Counted from the stretch's first letter, positions 36,806 to 45,446 are shown. The stretch is DNA of 64,000 bases from Listeria cossartiae subsp. cossartiae (GCF_014224155.1 NZ_JAASUI010000001.1:558001-622000); one strand, 5' to 3'. Numbers and translations: made by a program. Notes: a model not told the origin generated them from the letters alone.

Positions 36806-37709
36806 CTGGATGTAGAAAATAGAGCACAATAGGTAATGTAATAATGCTTAAAACGGTACTAATAAAAGTGGCGCTAGAAACCAAATCAGGTTTTGTATCA
36901 AATTGAACCGCCATCAAAGTGGTATTCGCTGCAGTTGGCATTGCCGCTAGCAAAATCATGATCTGTTTGGTCATTTCATCTACCGGAAGGATTAATGTTA
37001 AACCGAAAGCGATAATGGGAGCAATAAGCAATTTTAGCACCAAGGCAATCCCGACTTTCGAAAGCTCAATCCGTCTAAAGGAAATCACCGCTAGTTGCAT
37101 CCCCAGTACGATCATAATCGTCGGAATCGCCGCATCACCAACAAGTTTCACACAAGTCATTAAGGCAGATGGAAGGGAAACATGTAGTAGTTGAAGGGCG
37201 AGCCCAAGCAAAGCCCCATAAGCAATCGGCATCCGAACAACACGTTTCATCACCGTTTTCATGCCATTAGCATCTTTACTTCCTTTAGCAGCAAAATAAA
37301 TCCCAATCGTGCTCATTGCTAGCTGTTGCAATACCATTAAAACAACTGCAATATCAAGCCCAACAGCCCCAAAAACAAGCAGCACAACAGGTGTTCCATA
37401 ATTCCCGTTATTCATAAACGCACTAGCCAAAATAAGCGCGCAACGATCTTGCAAGTTGTAGCCAAGCAAAAAACTAATCAAACTGACCAGCAAAATCAAA
37501 CTCAAGCAAAGCGCAAAGATGTAAATCGCCAAATAAACATAATCCATCGAGAGTGGATTCGTATAAAAAGTATTAAATGCAAGAAACGGCGACATTAAAT
37601 AAAGCGTAAGTTTAGATAAGTTTGGAATATCAAATTTTAACGTTTTCTGCCCAACAAACCCAATTGCAAAAATTCCAAAAACTGGTAATAAAATAAGTAG
37701 AAACTCCAT
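36798..37709 (-). CDS. AEC-family (auxin efflux carrier/malate permease-like) transporter
   Basis: 303 residues with about ten membrane segments. The pattern FGIFAIGFVGQK..., the central SAFMNNGNYGTPVVLLVFG (the conserved NxGNxGxP crossover) and the C-terminal AAMPTAANTTLMAVQFD are typical of AEC carriers such as MleP and YwkB. Substrate probably a dicarboxylate, not determined. ATG 37709 follows AGAGGG; the frame extension to 37772 has no ribosome site. Confidence 0.85.
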   Translation of the reverse strand: MEFLLILLPVFGIFAIGFVGQKTLKFDIPNLSKLTLYLMSPFLAFNTFYTNPLSMDYVYLAIYIFALCLSLILLVSLISFLLGYNLQDRCALILASAFMNNGNYGTPVVLLVFGAVGLDIAVVLMVLQQLAMSTIGIYFAAKGSKDANGMKTVMKRVVRMPIAYGALLGLALQLLHVSLPSALMTCVKLVGDAAIPTIMIVLGMQLAVISFRRIELSKVGIALVLKLLIAPIIAFGLTLILPVDEMTKQIMILLAAMPTAANTTLMAVQFDTKPDLVSSATFISTVLSIITLPIVLYFLHPVF

Positions 37710-38373
37710 AGCAGCCCTCTTTTCTATGTATATTGTAGCTAATTGTACCACAAAAGAAAAAAAGCTATTCACTAAAACACTTAGGAATGTGCCTGATACC
37801 CTTGTTTACGGGGATATTCATCTCATTTGATACAAAACGAGCTCAATAAAAATGTTTTACGATTTATATATTTAAATTAGACTACCTACGCTGAAAGGTG
37901 CTATTTTTGGTGTGTTTTTTGATAGAGAATCAAAAAAGAAACCTAGGAAAACGCTTTATTTACAGGGTTTTCGTCAGATATAATGATATGAAAGCTGAGA
38001 TAGAAGCAGAAAGGAAGATGGCGTTTTAGCCAGTAAAAAAAGCTATTTTAGCCCAAAAAGTGCTAATAAAGTAGTTAAAATAGCTAGAAGTTTCGCCTAT
38101 GTCACGGAATAGACACGGAAAAGTCATGATTTAGCCATAAAAAAAGATTAAAAGGTCTTTTTTTAGTATTAGAAATAGAGAAAAGTGAATTATAATTATT
38201 ATGTTAGACAATAAACATTACTGTAACTGAAGTATTAAAAGCACCATTCCCTTATAAAAAACAGTAATGTCTCCCACAAAAAAACTTAATTGATTTCAGT
38301 AAAAACAACTAAATACAAACAGTTATCTGAAAACTTTACTTTAGACGAAATACGCACAGGAGAGGAACTGTTC
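37710..38373. other. 664-base gene-free stretch
   Basis: No convincing ORF. It contains a possible -10 TATAAT (37979-37984), a 10-bp hairpin AGCTATTTTA/TAAAATAGCT (38041-38050 and 38076-38085), and a perfect inverted repeat described separately. The sequence is very AT-rich. It may carry a small RNA or be the scar of a lost element. Confidence 0.5.
38215..38270. repeat. 10-bp perfect inverted repeat upstream of the IS3-like ORF
   Basis: ACATTACTGT (38215-38224) and its exact reverse complement ACAGTAATGT (38261-38270), separated by 36 bases, about 100 bases before the transposase-like ORF. It could be a remnant of an IS end or a regulatory hairpin. Confidence 0.5.
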
Positions 38374-38652
38374 ATGCCTACTAAAAAATACACCGAAAAA
38401 TTTAAAATTAGCCTCGTTTATTTACATTATAAAGGAACATCTAAACAAACATTATGTGATGACTTTGGTGTTTCAATCGCGTCCCTTTCTAGATGGATTA
38501 AAGGATACGATCCAACTAGTGTCGATTTAAATGAAGCAGCCAATATCTTACAAATGTACGAACTTAAAAAACAAAAAGCGAAATTAGAAGCAGAAGTAGT
38601 AGCACTTACAAAAGCAATCAAGCTTTTCAATTCTGATTTTAATGCCAGTTAA
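38374..38652 (+). CDS. Orphan IS3-family transposase ORF A-like HTH protein
   Basis: 92 residues. TEKFKISLVYLHYKGTSKQTLCDDFGVSIASLSRWIKGY is the HTH_Tnp_1 helix-turn-helix of IS3-type OrfA, followed by a leucine-zipper-like helix (LKKQKAKLEAEVVALTKAI). No OrfB integrase follows: the gene ends at a clean terminator and the next gene is a regulator. It is therefore a solitary remnant, or has been kept as a DNA-binding protein. AGGAGAGG lies eight bases before ATG 38374. Confidence 0.8.
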   Translation: MPTKKYTEKFKISLVYLHYKGTSKQTLCDDFGVSIASLSRWIKGYDPTSVDLNEAANILQMYELKKQKAKLEAEVVALTKAIKLFNSDFNAS

Positions 38653-38656
38653 TAGC

Positions 38657-38696
38657 AAAAAAGACTACTCAAACAATAATGAGTAGTCTTTTTTAT
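38657..38696 (+). terminator. Terminator of the IS3-like ORF
   Basis: AAGACTACTC (38661-38670) pairs with GAGTAGTCTT (38681-38690), then TTTTT. Confidence 0.85.
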
Positions 38697-38843
38697 TGCC
38701 AATGTGACATTTTTGTAAGTTTCATTTTAAAAGTAGAAGCGTTAAACTACTAAAGTAAATATGCCAGAATAGCAGTAATCGCTTCTTCCAAGAATTTCAA
38801 CCTATATTTTCTGAACTGGAATTTGGTGTGGAGGAGGATGAAG

Positions 38844-39734
38844 ATGGTTGCTTACGGGGAATTAATTCGAGAAGTACGGCTCTCTAAAGGCTTAACGCAA
38901 AAAGAAGTCTATACCGGAATTATTTCGAAGTCCTACGCAATAGGTTTTGAAAAAGGCAAACATGATATTACATTAGTATTATTTGAAGAAATTTTGAAAC
39001 GGGTGATGCTCAGCTCGGATGAATTTTTCTTTATGAATAGAGGCTACTCACTGGCGGAAGAAGATAATTTTTGGTACAAATTTGCTAATGCAGCTAATCA
39101 AAAAAGTTTGGCGGAATTACAAGTGTTACACAACGAAGTATTGCAGCAAAAAGGCGAAAGAGCGAACCTGAGGAAAGCTATCGTCCACTCAAGAATCGAA
39201 GTCCACGAACAATTCCTTTTAAATAATAAATTTGATGTGAGCATCGTTTCCAAAGAAGACAAAGAAGTTATCCAGACCTATTTGTGGAAAGTGCAATCAT
39301 GGACGCTAGAGGAAATTCGTATTTTTGCGAATTCGGTCGATTATTTTGACGAAGATGTACAAATTTACTTTTTCCAATTAGTCTTGAAATCTATTGAAAA
39401 ATACAAACATTATGATCGCGGCAAGAAAGTATTTTCGACCCTTTTAACGAATATAACAGAGGAATTAATTGCCCGAAATCAACTTGACTATGCGACGCAA
39501 TTATTAGAAATATTATACGAGTTATCGTCATCGCATGACTGTGCTTTTTACCGAATTATGCACAAATACTATCAAGGCTTGATTTGGATGAAAAGCGAGC
39601 AAATCGAACAAGGTTACAATAAGGCTAAAAGTGCCATAGAAATTCTTGATACGCTTGGCTATGAATCACTTGCGCTACTTTATCAGACATTACTCATGCA
39701 GTTTTTAGAGAAAGAGCAGATTCAACTACTATAA
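38844..39734 (+). CDS. Rgg/GadR/MutR-type transcriptional regulator
   Basis: 296 residues: N-terminal XRE helix-turn-helix (about 3-60, IREVRLSKGLTQKEVYTGIISKSYAIGFEKGKHDI) followed by a long helical repeat domain like the Rgg C-terminal TPR region (YYQGLIWMKSEQIEQGYNKAKSAIEIL). Rgg proteins of streptococci bind short hydrophobic peptides. GAGGAGG lies six bases before ATG 38844; the frame starts earlier, at 38823, but that is upstream of the ribosome site. It sits before a decayed small gene, an unknown protein and an LPXTG protein, which it may control (inference). Confidence 0.82.
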   Translation: MVAYGELIREVRLSKGLTQKEVYTGIISKSYAIGFEKGKHDITLVLFEEILKRVMLSSDEFFFMNRGYSLAEEDNFWYKFANAANQKSLAELQVLHNEVLQQKGERANLRKAIVHSRIEVHEQFLLNNKFDVSIVSKEDKEVIQTYLWKVQSWTLEEIRIFANSVDYFDEDVQIYFFQLVLKSIEKYKHYDRGKKVFSTLLTNITEELIARNQLDYATQLLEILYELSSSHDCAFYRIMHKYYQGLIWMKSEQIEQGYNKAKSAIEILDTLGYESLALLYQTLLMQFLEKEQIQLL

Positions 39735-39816
39735 ATATATCGATTGAATGGGCTATCTTAATAGATTATAATGCAACTAAGAGGACAAAAAAGCAGCTAG
39801 TTAAGGAGTTAACAAC

Positions 39817-40088
39817 ATGAATGATAGCGCGGTTCAAAATCTAATAAACCACAAGGAAAAAATCTTGTCGTAGGACTAGACTAAAAAAATTTAGCCCCAA
39901 TTTACCAAAATCCAAAAAGCTATTTGGTTTTGCAACTTTCTCAAGATAATGTCTATTATCAAGAAAGAATATTATTCAAAAACTTATCAAAAATCAATCA
40001 GGAAATCTCAAGTCTGTTCGGCACAACGCAAAAACAACAGCAGATTGAATTAGCGATTTTAGATGAAATTTTATATTATCCATCATAA
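39817..40088 (+). pseudogene. Decayed small gene (frameshift and internal stop)
   Basis: AAGGAGTT lies six bases before ATG 39817, but the frame stops after 18 codons (TAG 39871). In another frame a 65-codon stretch from 39885 (KNLAPIYQNPKSYLVLQ...) runs to a TAA at 40086-40088 and ends in a terminator. Adding one A to the six-A run at 39857-39862 would join the two, leaving a single in-frame TAA at 39882. So an ancestral protein of about 90 residues seems to have been lost by a homopolymer slip and a nonsense change. No family recognised. Confidence 0.65.
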
Positions 40089-40131
40089 AAACTTCTTAAA
40101 AATGATTACTTTTTAAGAAGTTTTATTTTTT
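40087..40131 (+). terminator. Terminator after the decayed gene
   Basis: AAAACTTCTTAAAAA (40087-40101) pairs with TTTTTAAGAAGTTTT (40110-40124), then a T-rich tail. Confidence 0.85.
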
Positions 40132-40233
40132 TGGTCTTATATATAGGACCTAATGATTTTTACGGCTGGGATGTTGTAATATGTGGAATGTACTAATTTT
40201 CACATGTGTGTAATGAAAGGAGTGAATGGCATT

Positions 40234-40890
40234 TTGACTCAGCAATACCAGCTAGTGCTTCAAGATCAATATGATCCAAGAAGTGGTCAACTAATCAAAA
40301 AAGAAATAATCCCCACTAAAAACTTAGTAGAAGAACTCACTTCCTATATGTTATGCATAAAAAATCAAACAGAGTATGGCAATTTTATCAAATGGTATGA
40401 ACGTGAAATTCGCCAAGTAATGAAAGAGCATCCCGAGCAACACTTTATTATGAAGATTTCTTTTCAACAATTATACTTCCGAGAAACGATGCTCTTATTA
40501 GAAAACTTACAAGCGTTTAGCAAACGAATGACGATTGAGTTAGTAGGAGACAGCCGAATAAGTGCTGGTGAAAGAGCGCATTTTTCCATAGATGACAGTG
40601 ATGCTTTTCTCAAAGGGAGATTGAAAATGCTGAAAAAATGGCATTATTTTATTTCCAAGCATATTGAAACTGGCGCAATGGAACAAACACTTATTTTCAC
40701 ACCTTACATCGATGAATTAAAATACAGTTTGAAAAAAGAGTCAAAACTACTTGATAATCATACAGAATTAACATTTTTTCTATCTTTCTGGAAAAAATGG
40801 GCTACGCTTCGGTGTGTTCATTTTGTTGTCATTGTGGATGAAGTGTCCACTGATTTTCCAGAAGATGTAAATATACGCTGTGAAATGTAG
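40234..40890 (+). CDS. Unknown protein, possibly a degenerate EAL-like domain
   Basis: About 218 residues, soluble. The order of elements resembles an EAL phosphodiesterase fold without its catalytic residues: FIMKISFQQLYFRETMLLLENL (EAL proteins: VNLSxxQL), then MTIELVGDSRI (LExTE), then FSIDDSDAFL (DDFG). The EAL motif itself is missing. Start uncertain: AAAGGAG (40216-40222) is followed in frame by ATT 40231 and TTG 40234, while GTG 40222 overlaps the site. It ends 22 bp before the LPXTG gene, probably co-transcribed. Fold assignment is by eye and tentative. Confidence 0.6.
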   Translation: MTQQYQLVLQDQYDPRSGQLIKKEIIPTKNLVEELTSYMLCIKNQTEYGNFIKWYEREIRQVMKEHPEQHFIMKISFQQLYFRETMLLLENLQAFSKRMTIELVGDSRISAGERAHFSIDDSDAFLKGRLKMLKKWHYFISKHIETGAMEQTLIFTPYIDELKYSLKKESKLLDNHTELTFFLSFWKKWATLRCVHFVVIVDEVSTDFPEDVNIRCEM

Positions 40891-40912
40891 AAGAAAATAG
40901 GAGGAATTTTCC

Positions 40913-41914
40913 GTGTTTATAAGTTGTAAAAAATTAATTATAAGTATTTTAGCTGTAATCATTACCGTGAGTTTGGGCAGTGGAGCCTTTTCACCAATCC
41001 ATGCGCATGCAGATGCGACACTAAATCCAAATGGTTTTACGGTGCTTGTAAAATATCTGGATGAAGCAGGAACGGAAATCGCGCCGTCAGAAACGTTAAC
41101 GGAGTACTATTATGTATCGGTCGAAAAAAGTATTCCCGGTTACAAATTGACAGAAACACCTAGTAATGCAACCGGTAGAATTACCGACTCAGGTATCGAA
41201 GTGCATTATATTTATGAAAGAGCGATTAAAGTGAGCTACGTGGATGAAACAGGGAAAGAGTTGTTACCTACTGTAGAAGTAGCAGATAGCGATGCGGCTG
41301 TATTAGAAACTATCCCTGATTATACATTTGTACGAAAAGATGTTAGCGCAGATAGCTCGCAGATTATTTTTCGTTATAAAAAGAACGTTTCTACTATTCC
41401 TGATTTTGGAAAACCGAATCAAGTAACGGTTAATTATGTGGATGAAAACAATGTCCAAATTGCGCCATCGTTATATTTGAGTGGACTTTTCAACGATGCC
41501 TACCAAGTGCCAATGAAAAAAATCAAAGGTTATACGCTACTAAAATACGATCCAGAAATTCTAGGTGTATTCACAGAAAGCGCACAAACAATCAATATTA
41601 TTTACCAGAAAGATGCACCTGAACAAACCCCAAGTTTAGAAAATCCGCCAGAGCCAATCATCCCAGCAGAGCCTCAACTAGAAACGCCTAAAGTAGAAAT
41701 CACAGAAAAACCAAATTCGCCAAAAGAACAAACCGCACCAAAAACGGTGAAAGCTACTAAAGTTAAAGCAGAAAAACAACCAGCCAAAGCAATTTTGCCA
41801 AAAACAGGTGATAGCTCGATAGATTTATTAATCACTTGTCTTGGTATTATTATCATCTCTTGTGGAATTTATTTACTCGTGCAACAAACCCAAAAACGCC
41901 GTCGTAAAGAATAA
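40913..41914 (+). CDS. LPXTG cell-wall-anchored protein with MucBP-like repeats
   Basis: 333 residues: signal peptide (about 1-33, ending HAHA), three tandem MucBP-like modules (VLVKYLDEAGTEIAPSE, IKVSYVDETGKELLP, VTVNYVDENNVQIAPS), a Pro/Lys-rich wall spacer (about 235-292), the sortase signal LPKTG at 295-299, a hydrophobic helix and a basic tail RRRKE. Sortase A should link it to peptidoglycan. The start is GTG 40913, with AGGAGG eight bases upstream. Counterpart of the lmo0835 peptidoglycan-bound protein from memory. Role possibly mucin or surface binding. Confidence 0.92.
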   Translation: MFISCKKLIISILAVIITVSLGSGAFSPIHAHADATLNPNGFTVLVKYLDEAGTEIAPSETLTEYYYVSVEKSIPGYKLTETPSNATGRITDSGIEVHYIYERAIKVSYVDETGKELLPTVEVADSDAAVLETIPDYTFVRKDVSADSSQIIFRYKKNVSTIPDFGKPNQVTVNYVDENNVQIAPSLYLSGLFNDAYQVPMKKIKGYTLLKYDPEILGVFTESAQTINIIYQKDAPEQTPSLENPPEPIIPAEPQLETPKVEITEKPNSPKEQTAPKTVKATKVKAEKQPAKAILPKTGDSSIDLLITCLGIIIISCGIYLLVQQTQKRRRKE

Positions 41915-41915
41915 A

Positions 41916-41951
41916 CAAAAAAGCAATCCGGTTTTTCCGGATTGCTTTTTT
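41916..41951. terminator. Bidirectional terminator
   Basis: AAAAGCAATCCGG pairs with CCGGATTGCTTTT across a TTTTT loop, with A and T runs on both sides, between the LPXTG gene and convergent psiE. Confidence 0.88.
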
Positions 41952-42363
41952 AGCCTTCTCGCTTGAGCATCTTCGTATTCGCTAAAAACAGCGCCGCGAC
42001 CAGTAGTAAAATCGCCCCTGAAAGTATCAGCGTGGAAGTTGCGCTAGAGTGGTCGACAATAATAAATCGAATAATCGCTGTGATACCAATATATATAAAG
42101 TAGCGCAGCGGGAAATGAAAATGAGATTCGAAATATTTAACAATGAGCGCAATAAATTCAAAGTAAAGGAAAAACGTCAAAATATCTTGTGTCATATAAT
42201 AGTAAGAAACGTCCGTGTCTAAGAAGAAAATATTATTGAATATCGTAAATGCCTCTCTAATTAAAAAAGCAACAAGGGTAAAGCCGACCATAATAAGCGC
42301 CAGATTTAAGGTGATTCGTAGCACGATGGGAACAATTGAAGAGATTTTTTCTAATCGTTTCAT
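41950..42363 (-). CDS. psiE: PsiE-family membrane protein
   Basis: 137 residues with four membrane helices and the PsiE-specific loops [27 protein letters not shown]. Named after the E. coli phosphate-starvation-inducible protein; biochemical role unknown. AGGAGG lies six bases before ATG 42363, so the frame extension to 42405 is rejected. It is divergent from the ABC exporter gene, with a shared upstream region of about 90 bp. Confidence 0.87.
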   Translation of the reverse strand: MKRLEKISSIVPIVLRITLNLALIMVGFTLVAFLIREAFTIFNNIFFLDTDVSYYYMTQDILTFFLYFEFIALIVKYFESHFHFPLRYFIYIGITAIIRFIIVDHSSATSTLILSGAILLLVAALFLANTKMLKREG

Positions 42364-42451
42364 CAGTTGCCTCCTTTCCAAAAACGATATCGCTTTTTTA
42401 GTCATTTTACACTATAATGAGAACCATGACTATTTTTAAGGGGGGATTGTT

Positions 42452-44173
42452 ATTCTAAAACGATTTTTTAGTTATTATAAACCGTATCGGACGCTGTTTA
42501 TCATTGATTTTGGGTGCGCCGTTTTAGCTGCTATTTTGGAGCTGGCTTTTCCAGTCGCTGTAAACCACGTGATCGATACGTTACTTCCAGGAAAAGATTT
42601 TGGGCTGATTATTACTGCGGCACTCGCCTTACTATTCTTTTACATACTTAATACATTTATGCAGTACATTGTCACTTATTTTGGCCATATGCTTGGTCTT
42701 AACATAGAAACAGATATGCGCAGAGATCTATTCAGTCATTTGCAAAAACAACCATTTGGTTTTTATGACAATCAGAAAACTGGGAAACTGATGTCGCGAA
42801 TGACAACCGATTTATTTGAAATTGGTGAAGTAGCGCATCATGGTCCGGAAGATATTTTTATTTCGATTATGTCGCTTTTCGGTGCATTTTTCTTAATGTT
42901 AAATATCAATGTGAAATTAGCGATTTCGACATTTATCTTAGTGCCAATTTTGACCGTGTTAATTGTTTATTTCAACAAACGAATGACGAAAGTAACGACC
43001 GGGATTTTTAAAGATTTAGGGAATTTTAACGCCGGGGTTGAAAATGCCATCAGCGGGGTGCGCGTCGTTCAAGCATTTGCTAACGAGCCGCATGAAAAAG
43101 GACGCTTTGCACTACTCAACCAAGCCTACCGTAAATCAAAATTAATGTTCTACAAAGTGATGGGTCTAAGTTTTTCATTTAACTATTTCTTGATGCGCTT
43201 GATTAGCTTATTTGCGCTTTTATTTGGAGCTTACTTCACGATAAATGGCGAAATTTCATACGGAGAATTTGTCGGCTTTATCTTGCTGACAAACGTGTTC
43301 ATCAGACCAATCGAGAAAATTAACAACGTAATCGAAAGCTATCCAAAAGGTTTCGCGGGCTTTAAACGATTCCTAGAAGTGATGGATACAGAACCAGCCA
43401 TCCAAGACGAAAAGGATGCCAAACCAGCCGGGGAGTTCCGTGGCGACATCAATTACAACCAAGTATCTTTTGAATATAGTGATGGAAAAAATGTGCTAAA
43501 TCATATTAACCTTTCTATTAAAGCCGGCGAAACAGTCGCATTTGTCGGGCCGAGTGGTGCTGGGAAAACGACGATTTGTAATTTATTGCCACGTTTTTAT
43601 GAAGTATCAGATGGTGAAATTACGATTGATGGTGAAAATATTAAACGATTCACTTTACCGTCCTTGCGAGCACAAATCGGCGTTGTGCAACAAGATGTCT
43701 TTTTGTTTTCCGGGACAGTTCGCGAAAATATCGCCTACGGAAAATTAGATGCTAGCAAAGAAGAAATTGAGCATGTCGTGAAACTCGCGCATCTTTCCAA
43801 AGTAGTAGAAGAAATGCCAGATGGCCTTGATACAATTATTGGCGAACGCGGCGTAAAACTTTCCGGCGGGCAAAAACAACGATTAGCGATTGCGCGAATG
43901 TTTTTGAAAAATCCACCCATTTTAATTTTAGATGAGGCCACATCGGCACTGGATACCGAAACCGAACAAGTAATTCAAGCCTCGTTAGAAGAGTTAGCGG
44001 AAGGAAGAACAACCTTAATTATCGCACACCGACTGGCGACAATTAAACACGCCGACCGTATTATCGTTGTCAATGAAACGGGCATCGCCGAAACCGGCAC
44101 GCACGATGAACTTTTAGCAAAAGAAAATGGCGCATATAAACGATTATATGATGCCCAATTTAATACGATTTAA
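42452..44173 (+). CDS. ABC exporter (fused membrane and ATPase domains), apparent AUU start
   Basis: A type IV (MsbA/BmrA-like) half-transporter: membrane domain over residues 1 to about 310, then the ATPase with [29 protein letters not shown] and IIAHRL. The first normal start in frame, TTG 42536, would delete LKRFFSYYKPYRTLF and the first membrane helix. The frame is open back to a TAA at 42437, and the only plausible initiation codons there are ATT 42446 or ATT 42452, the latter six bases after AAGGGGGG. With ATT 42452 the protein has 573 residues, the normal exporter length. Substrate unknown. Confidence 0.85.
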   Translation: MLKRFFSYYKPYRTLFIIDFGCAVLAAILELAFPVAVNHVIDTLLPGKDFGLIITAALALLFFYILNTFMQYIVTYFGHMLGLNIETDMRRDLFSHLQKQPFGFYDNQKTGKLMSRMTTDLFEIGEVAHHGPEDIFISIMSLFGAFFLMLNINVKLAISTFILVPILTVLIVYFNKRMTKVTTGIFKDLGNFNAGVENAISGVRVVQAFANEPHEKGRFALLNQAYRKSKLMFYKVMGLSFSFNYFLMRLISLFALLFGAYFTINGEISYGEFVGFILLTNVFIRPIEKINNVIESYPKGFAGFKRFLEVMDTEPAIQDEKDAKPAGEFRGDINYNQVSFEYSDGKNVLNHINLSIKAGETVAFVGPSGAGKTTICNLLPRFYEVSDGEITIDGENIKRFTLPSLRAQIGVVQQDVFLFSGTVRENIAYGKLDASKEEIEHVVKLAHLSKVVEEMPDGLDTIIGERGVKLSGGQKQRLAIARMFLKNPPILILDEATSALDTETEQVIQASLEELAEGRTTLIIAHRLATIKHADRIIVVNETGIAETGTHDELLAKENGAYKRLYDAQFNTI

Positions 44174-44175
44174 TG

Positions 44176-44207
44176 AAAAGGGGTTCCGCATTGGAATCCC
44201 TTTTTAA
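44176..44207. terminator. Bidirectional terminator
   Basis: AAGGGGTTCC pairs with GGAATCCCTT over a short loop, with A/T runs each side, between the convergent ABC exporter and MFS genes. Confidence 0.82.
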
Positions 44208-45424
44208 CTTGCCGGGCGAGTTCGTTGATAGAGAACGAAAATTGCTGCAGTTATTAAAATGACACCCATAACGGCAGGGGCAGCGTGACCAAGCGTGATG
44301 TAAATTTGCCCGCCGATAATTGGACCGATAATGCGCGCCAACGATTGAATCGCTTGACTACCACCTTGAATTCGACCTTGTTCGCTTGCACTAGCCGATT
44401 TGGAAACCATTCCATTGAAAGCAGGACCAAAAATCGAGTCGCCGAATCCGAAAACGAACATGCCGATAATAAGCAGTGGCGCAAGTGTGAAAATCGAGGA
44501 AGCCGCAATTAGCGCATAGCCAATAATTTCGGCAATCATTCCCATAATCGCGATTTGTTTATCCGTTAACTTGAGCAGCAGTTTGGGCATAACGAACGCT
44601 TGCGAAAGGATATCTTGAATCCCCATAATCGAAAACATCATCCCGATTAAAGCTGGTTTCCAACTAAAACTATCAATCGTAAATTGCGTCATGACAGCTT
44701 GCAGTGAACCATTTGGCACCCAAATCAAGAACGCCGCAACGAGCAAACGACTTAAATTTTTTATCGTCAGGATTTGAAGCAACTGAGAAAAAGGGTTGAG
44801 CCGTATCAGCGGAATGCGTTTTAACCGATGTTCTGCTTGTAAACTTTCCGGCATGTAAAAATAACCAAACATAAAGTTGAGTAAAGTAATCGCTGCCCCA
44901 AAGAAAAAAGGCATCGCATAACCAAAATGAGCGAGCAATCCACCAAAAGCGGGACCAAGCGCAGCGCCCGCACCAGCAGCGGCACTAACCCAACCAAAAT
45001 ATTTCGTCCGTTGCTCTTGCGGCGTAATATCAGCAAAGAAGGCGAACAGCGTACTAATGCTACCGCCAGTAATTCCTTCAATCACCCGACCAAGAAAGAG
45101 CATCCACAGCGCCCCACCAAGCCCGAAAATAAAATAACCAATTGCAGAGCCAATAAAACAAATTAGTAAAACCGGACGTCTGCCAAATCGATCACTCAAA
45201 GCTCCAAGCCCCGGCGCCGCAAAGAACACACAAAGCGCATAAACTGATGTAAGTAGCGTCACCATCAACGCCTGCTCGCTGGCATTACTCACATAAGGCG
45301 CGACTAGAAAAGGGACAACAGGCATAATAATACTAAAGCCCATCCCGCAAAGGAAAACAGATATAAGCCCGAAAAGTAACGTTTTTTTATTAATTAAAGA
45401 AGTTGTAGATTTAGATTGAACCAT
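44204..45424 (-). CDS. MFS multidrug efflux pump, TetA-like
   Basis: 406 residues, 12 membrane segments of the DHA1 group. Motif A between helices 2 and 3 is GALSDRFGRRPVL, and the helix-5 motif C region reads GWVSAAAGAGAALGPAFGG, both typical of proton-driven drug exporters; annotated as tetracycline-resistance-like in relatives. It lies downstream of a MarR gene on the same strand, but with a terminator between them, and it has a half-site related to the MarR palindrome in its own upstream region. Confidence 0.87.
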   Translation of the reverse strand: MVQSKSTTSLINKKTLLFGLISVFLCGMGFSIIMPVVPFLVAPYVSNASEQALMVTLLTSVYALCVFFAAPGLGALSDRFGRRPVLLICFIGSAIGYFIFGLGGALWMLFLGRVIEGITGGSISTLFAFFADITPQEQRTKYFGWVSAAAGAGAALGPAFGGLLAHFGYAMPFFFGAAITLLNFMFGYFYMPESLQAEHRLKRIPLIRLNPFSQLLQILTIKNLSRLLVAAFLIWVPNGSLQAVMTQFTIDSFSWKPALIGMMFSIMGIQDILSQAFVMPKLLLKLTDKQIAIMGMIAEIIGYALIAASSIFTLAPLLIIGMFVFGFGDSIFGPAFNGMVSKSASASEQGRIQGGSQAIQSLARIIGPIIGGQIYITLGHAAPAVMGVILITAAIFVLYQRTRPAS

Positions 45425-45439
45425 GTAATTCTCCTATCG

Positions 45440-45446
45440 AATAGTT
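45440..45446 (-). promoter_or_regulatory. Half-site AATAGTT upstream of the MFS gene
   Basis: AATAGTT, 15 bases upstream of the MFS start, repeats half of the AACTATT-T-AATAGTT palindrome found upstream of the MarR gene. A weaker second half (AATTAGT) follows. Candidate MarR operator. Confidence 0.35.

Noticed and set aside
38140..38170. Possible terminator AAAAAGAT...GTCTTTTT in the gene-free stretch
   Set aside because: The stem is mainly A-T over a short distance; too weak to list as a terminator.
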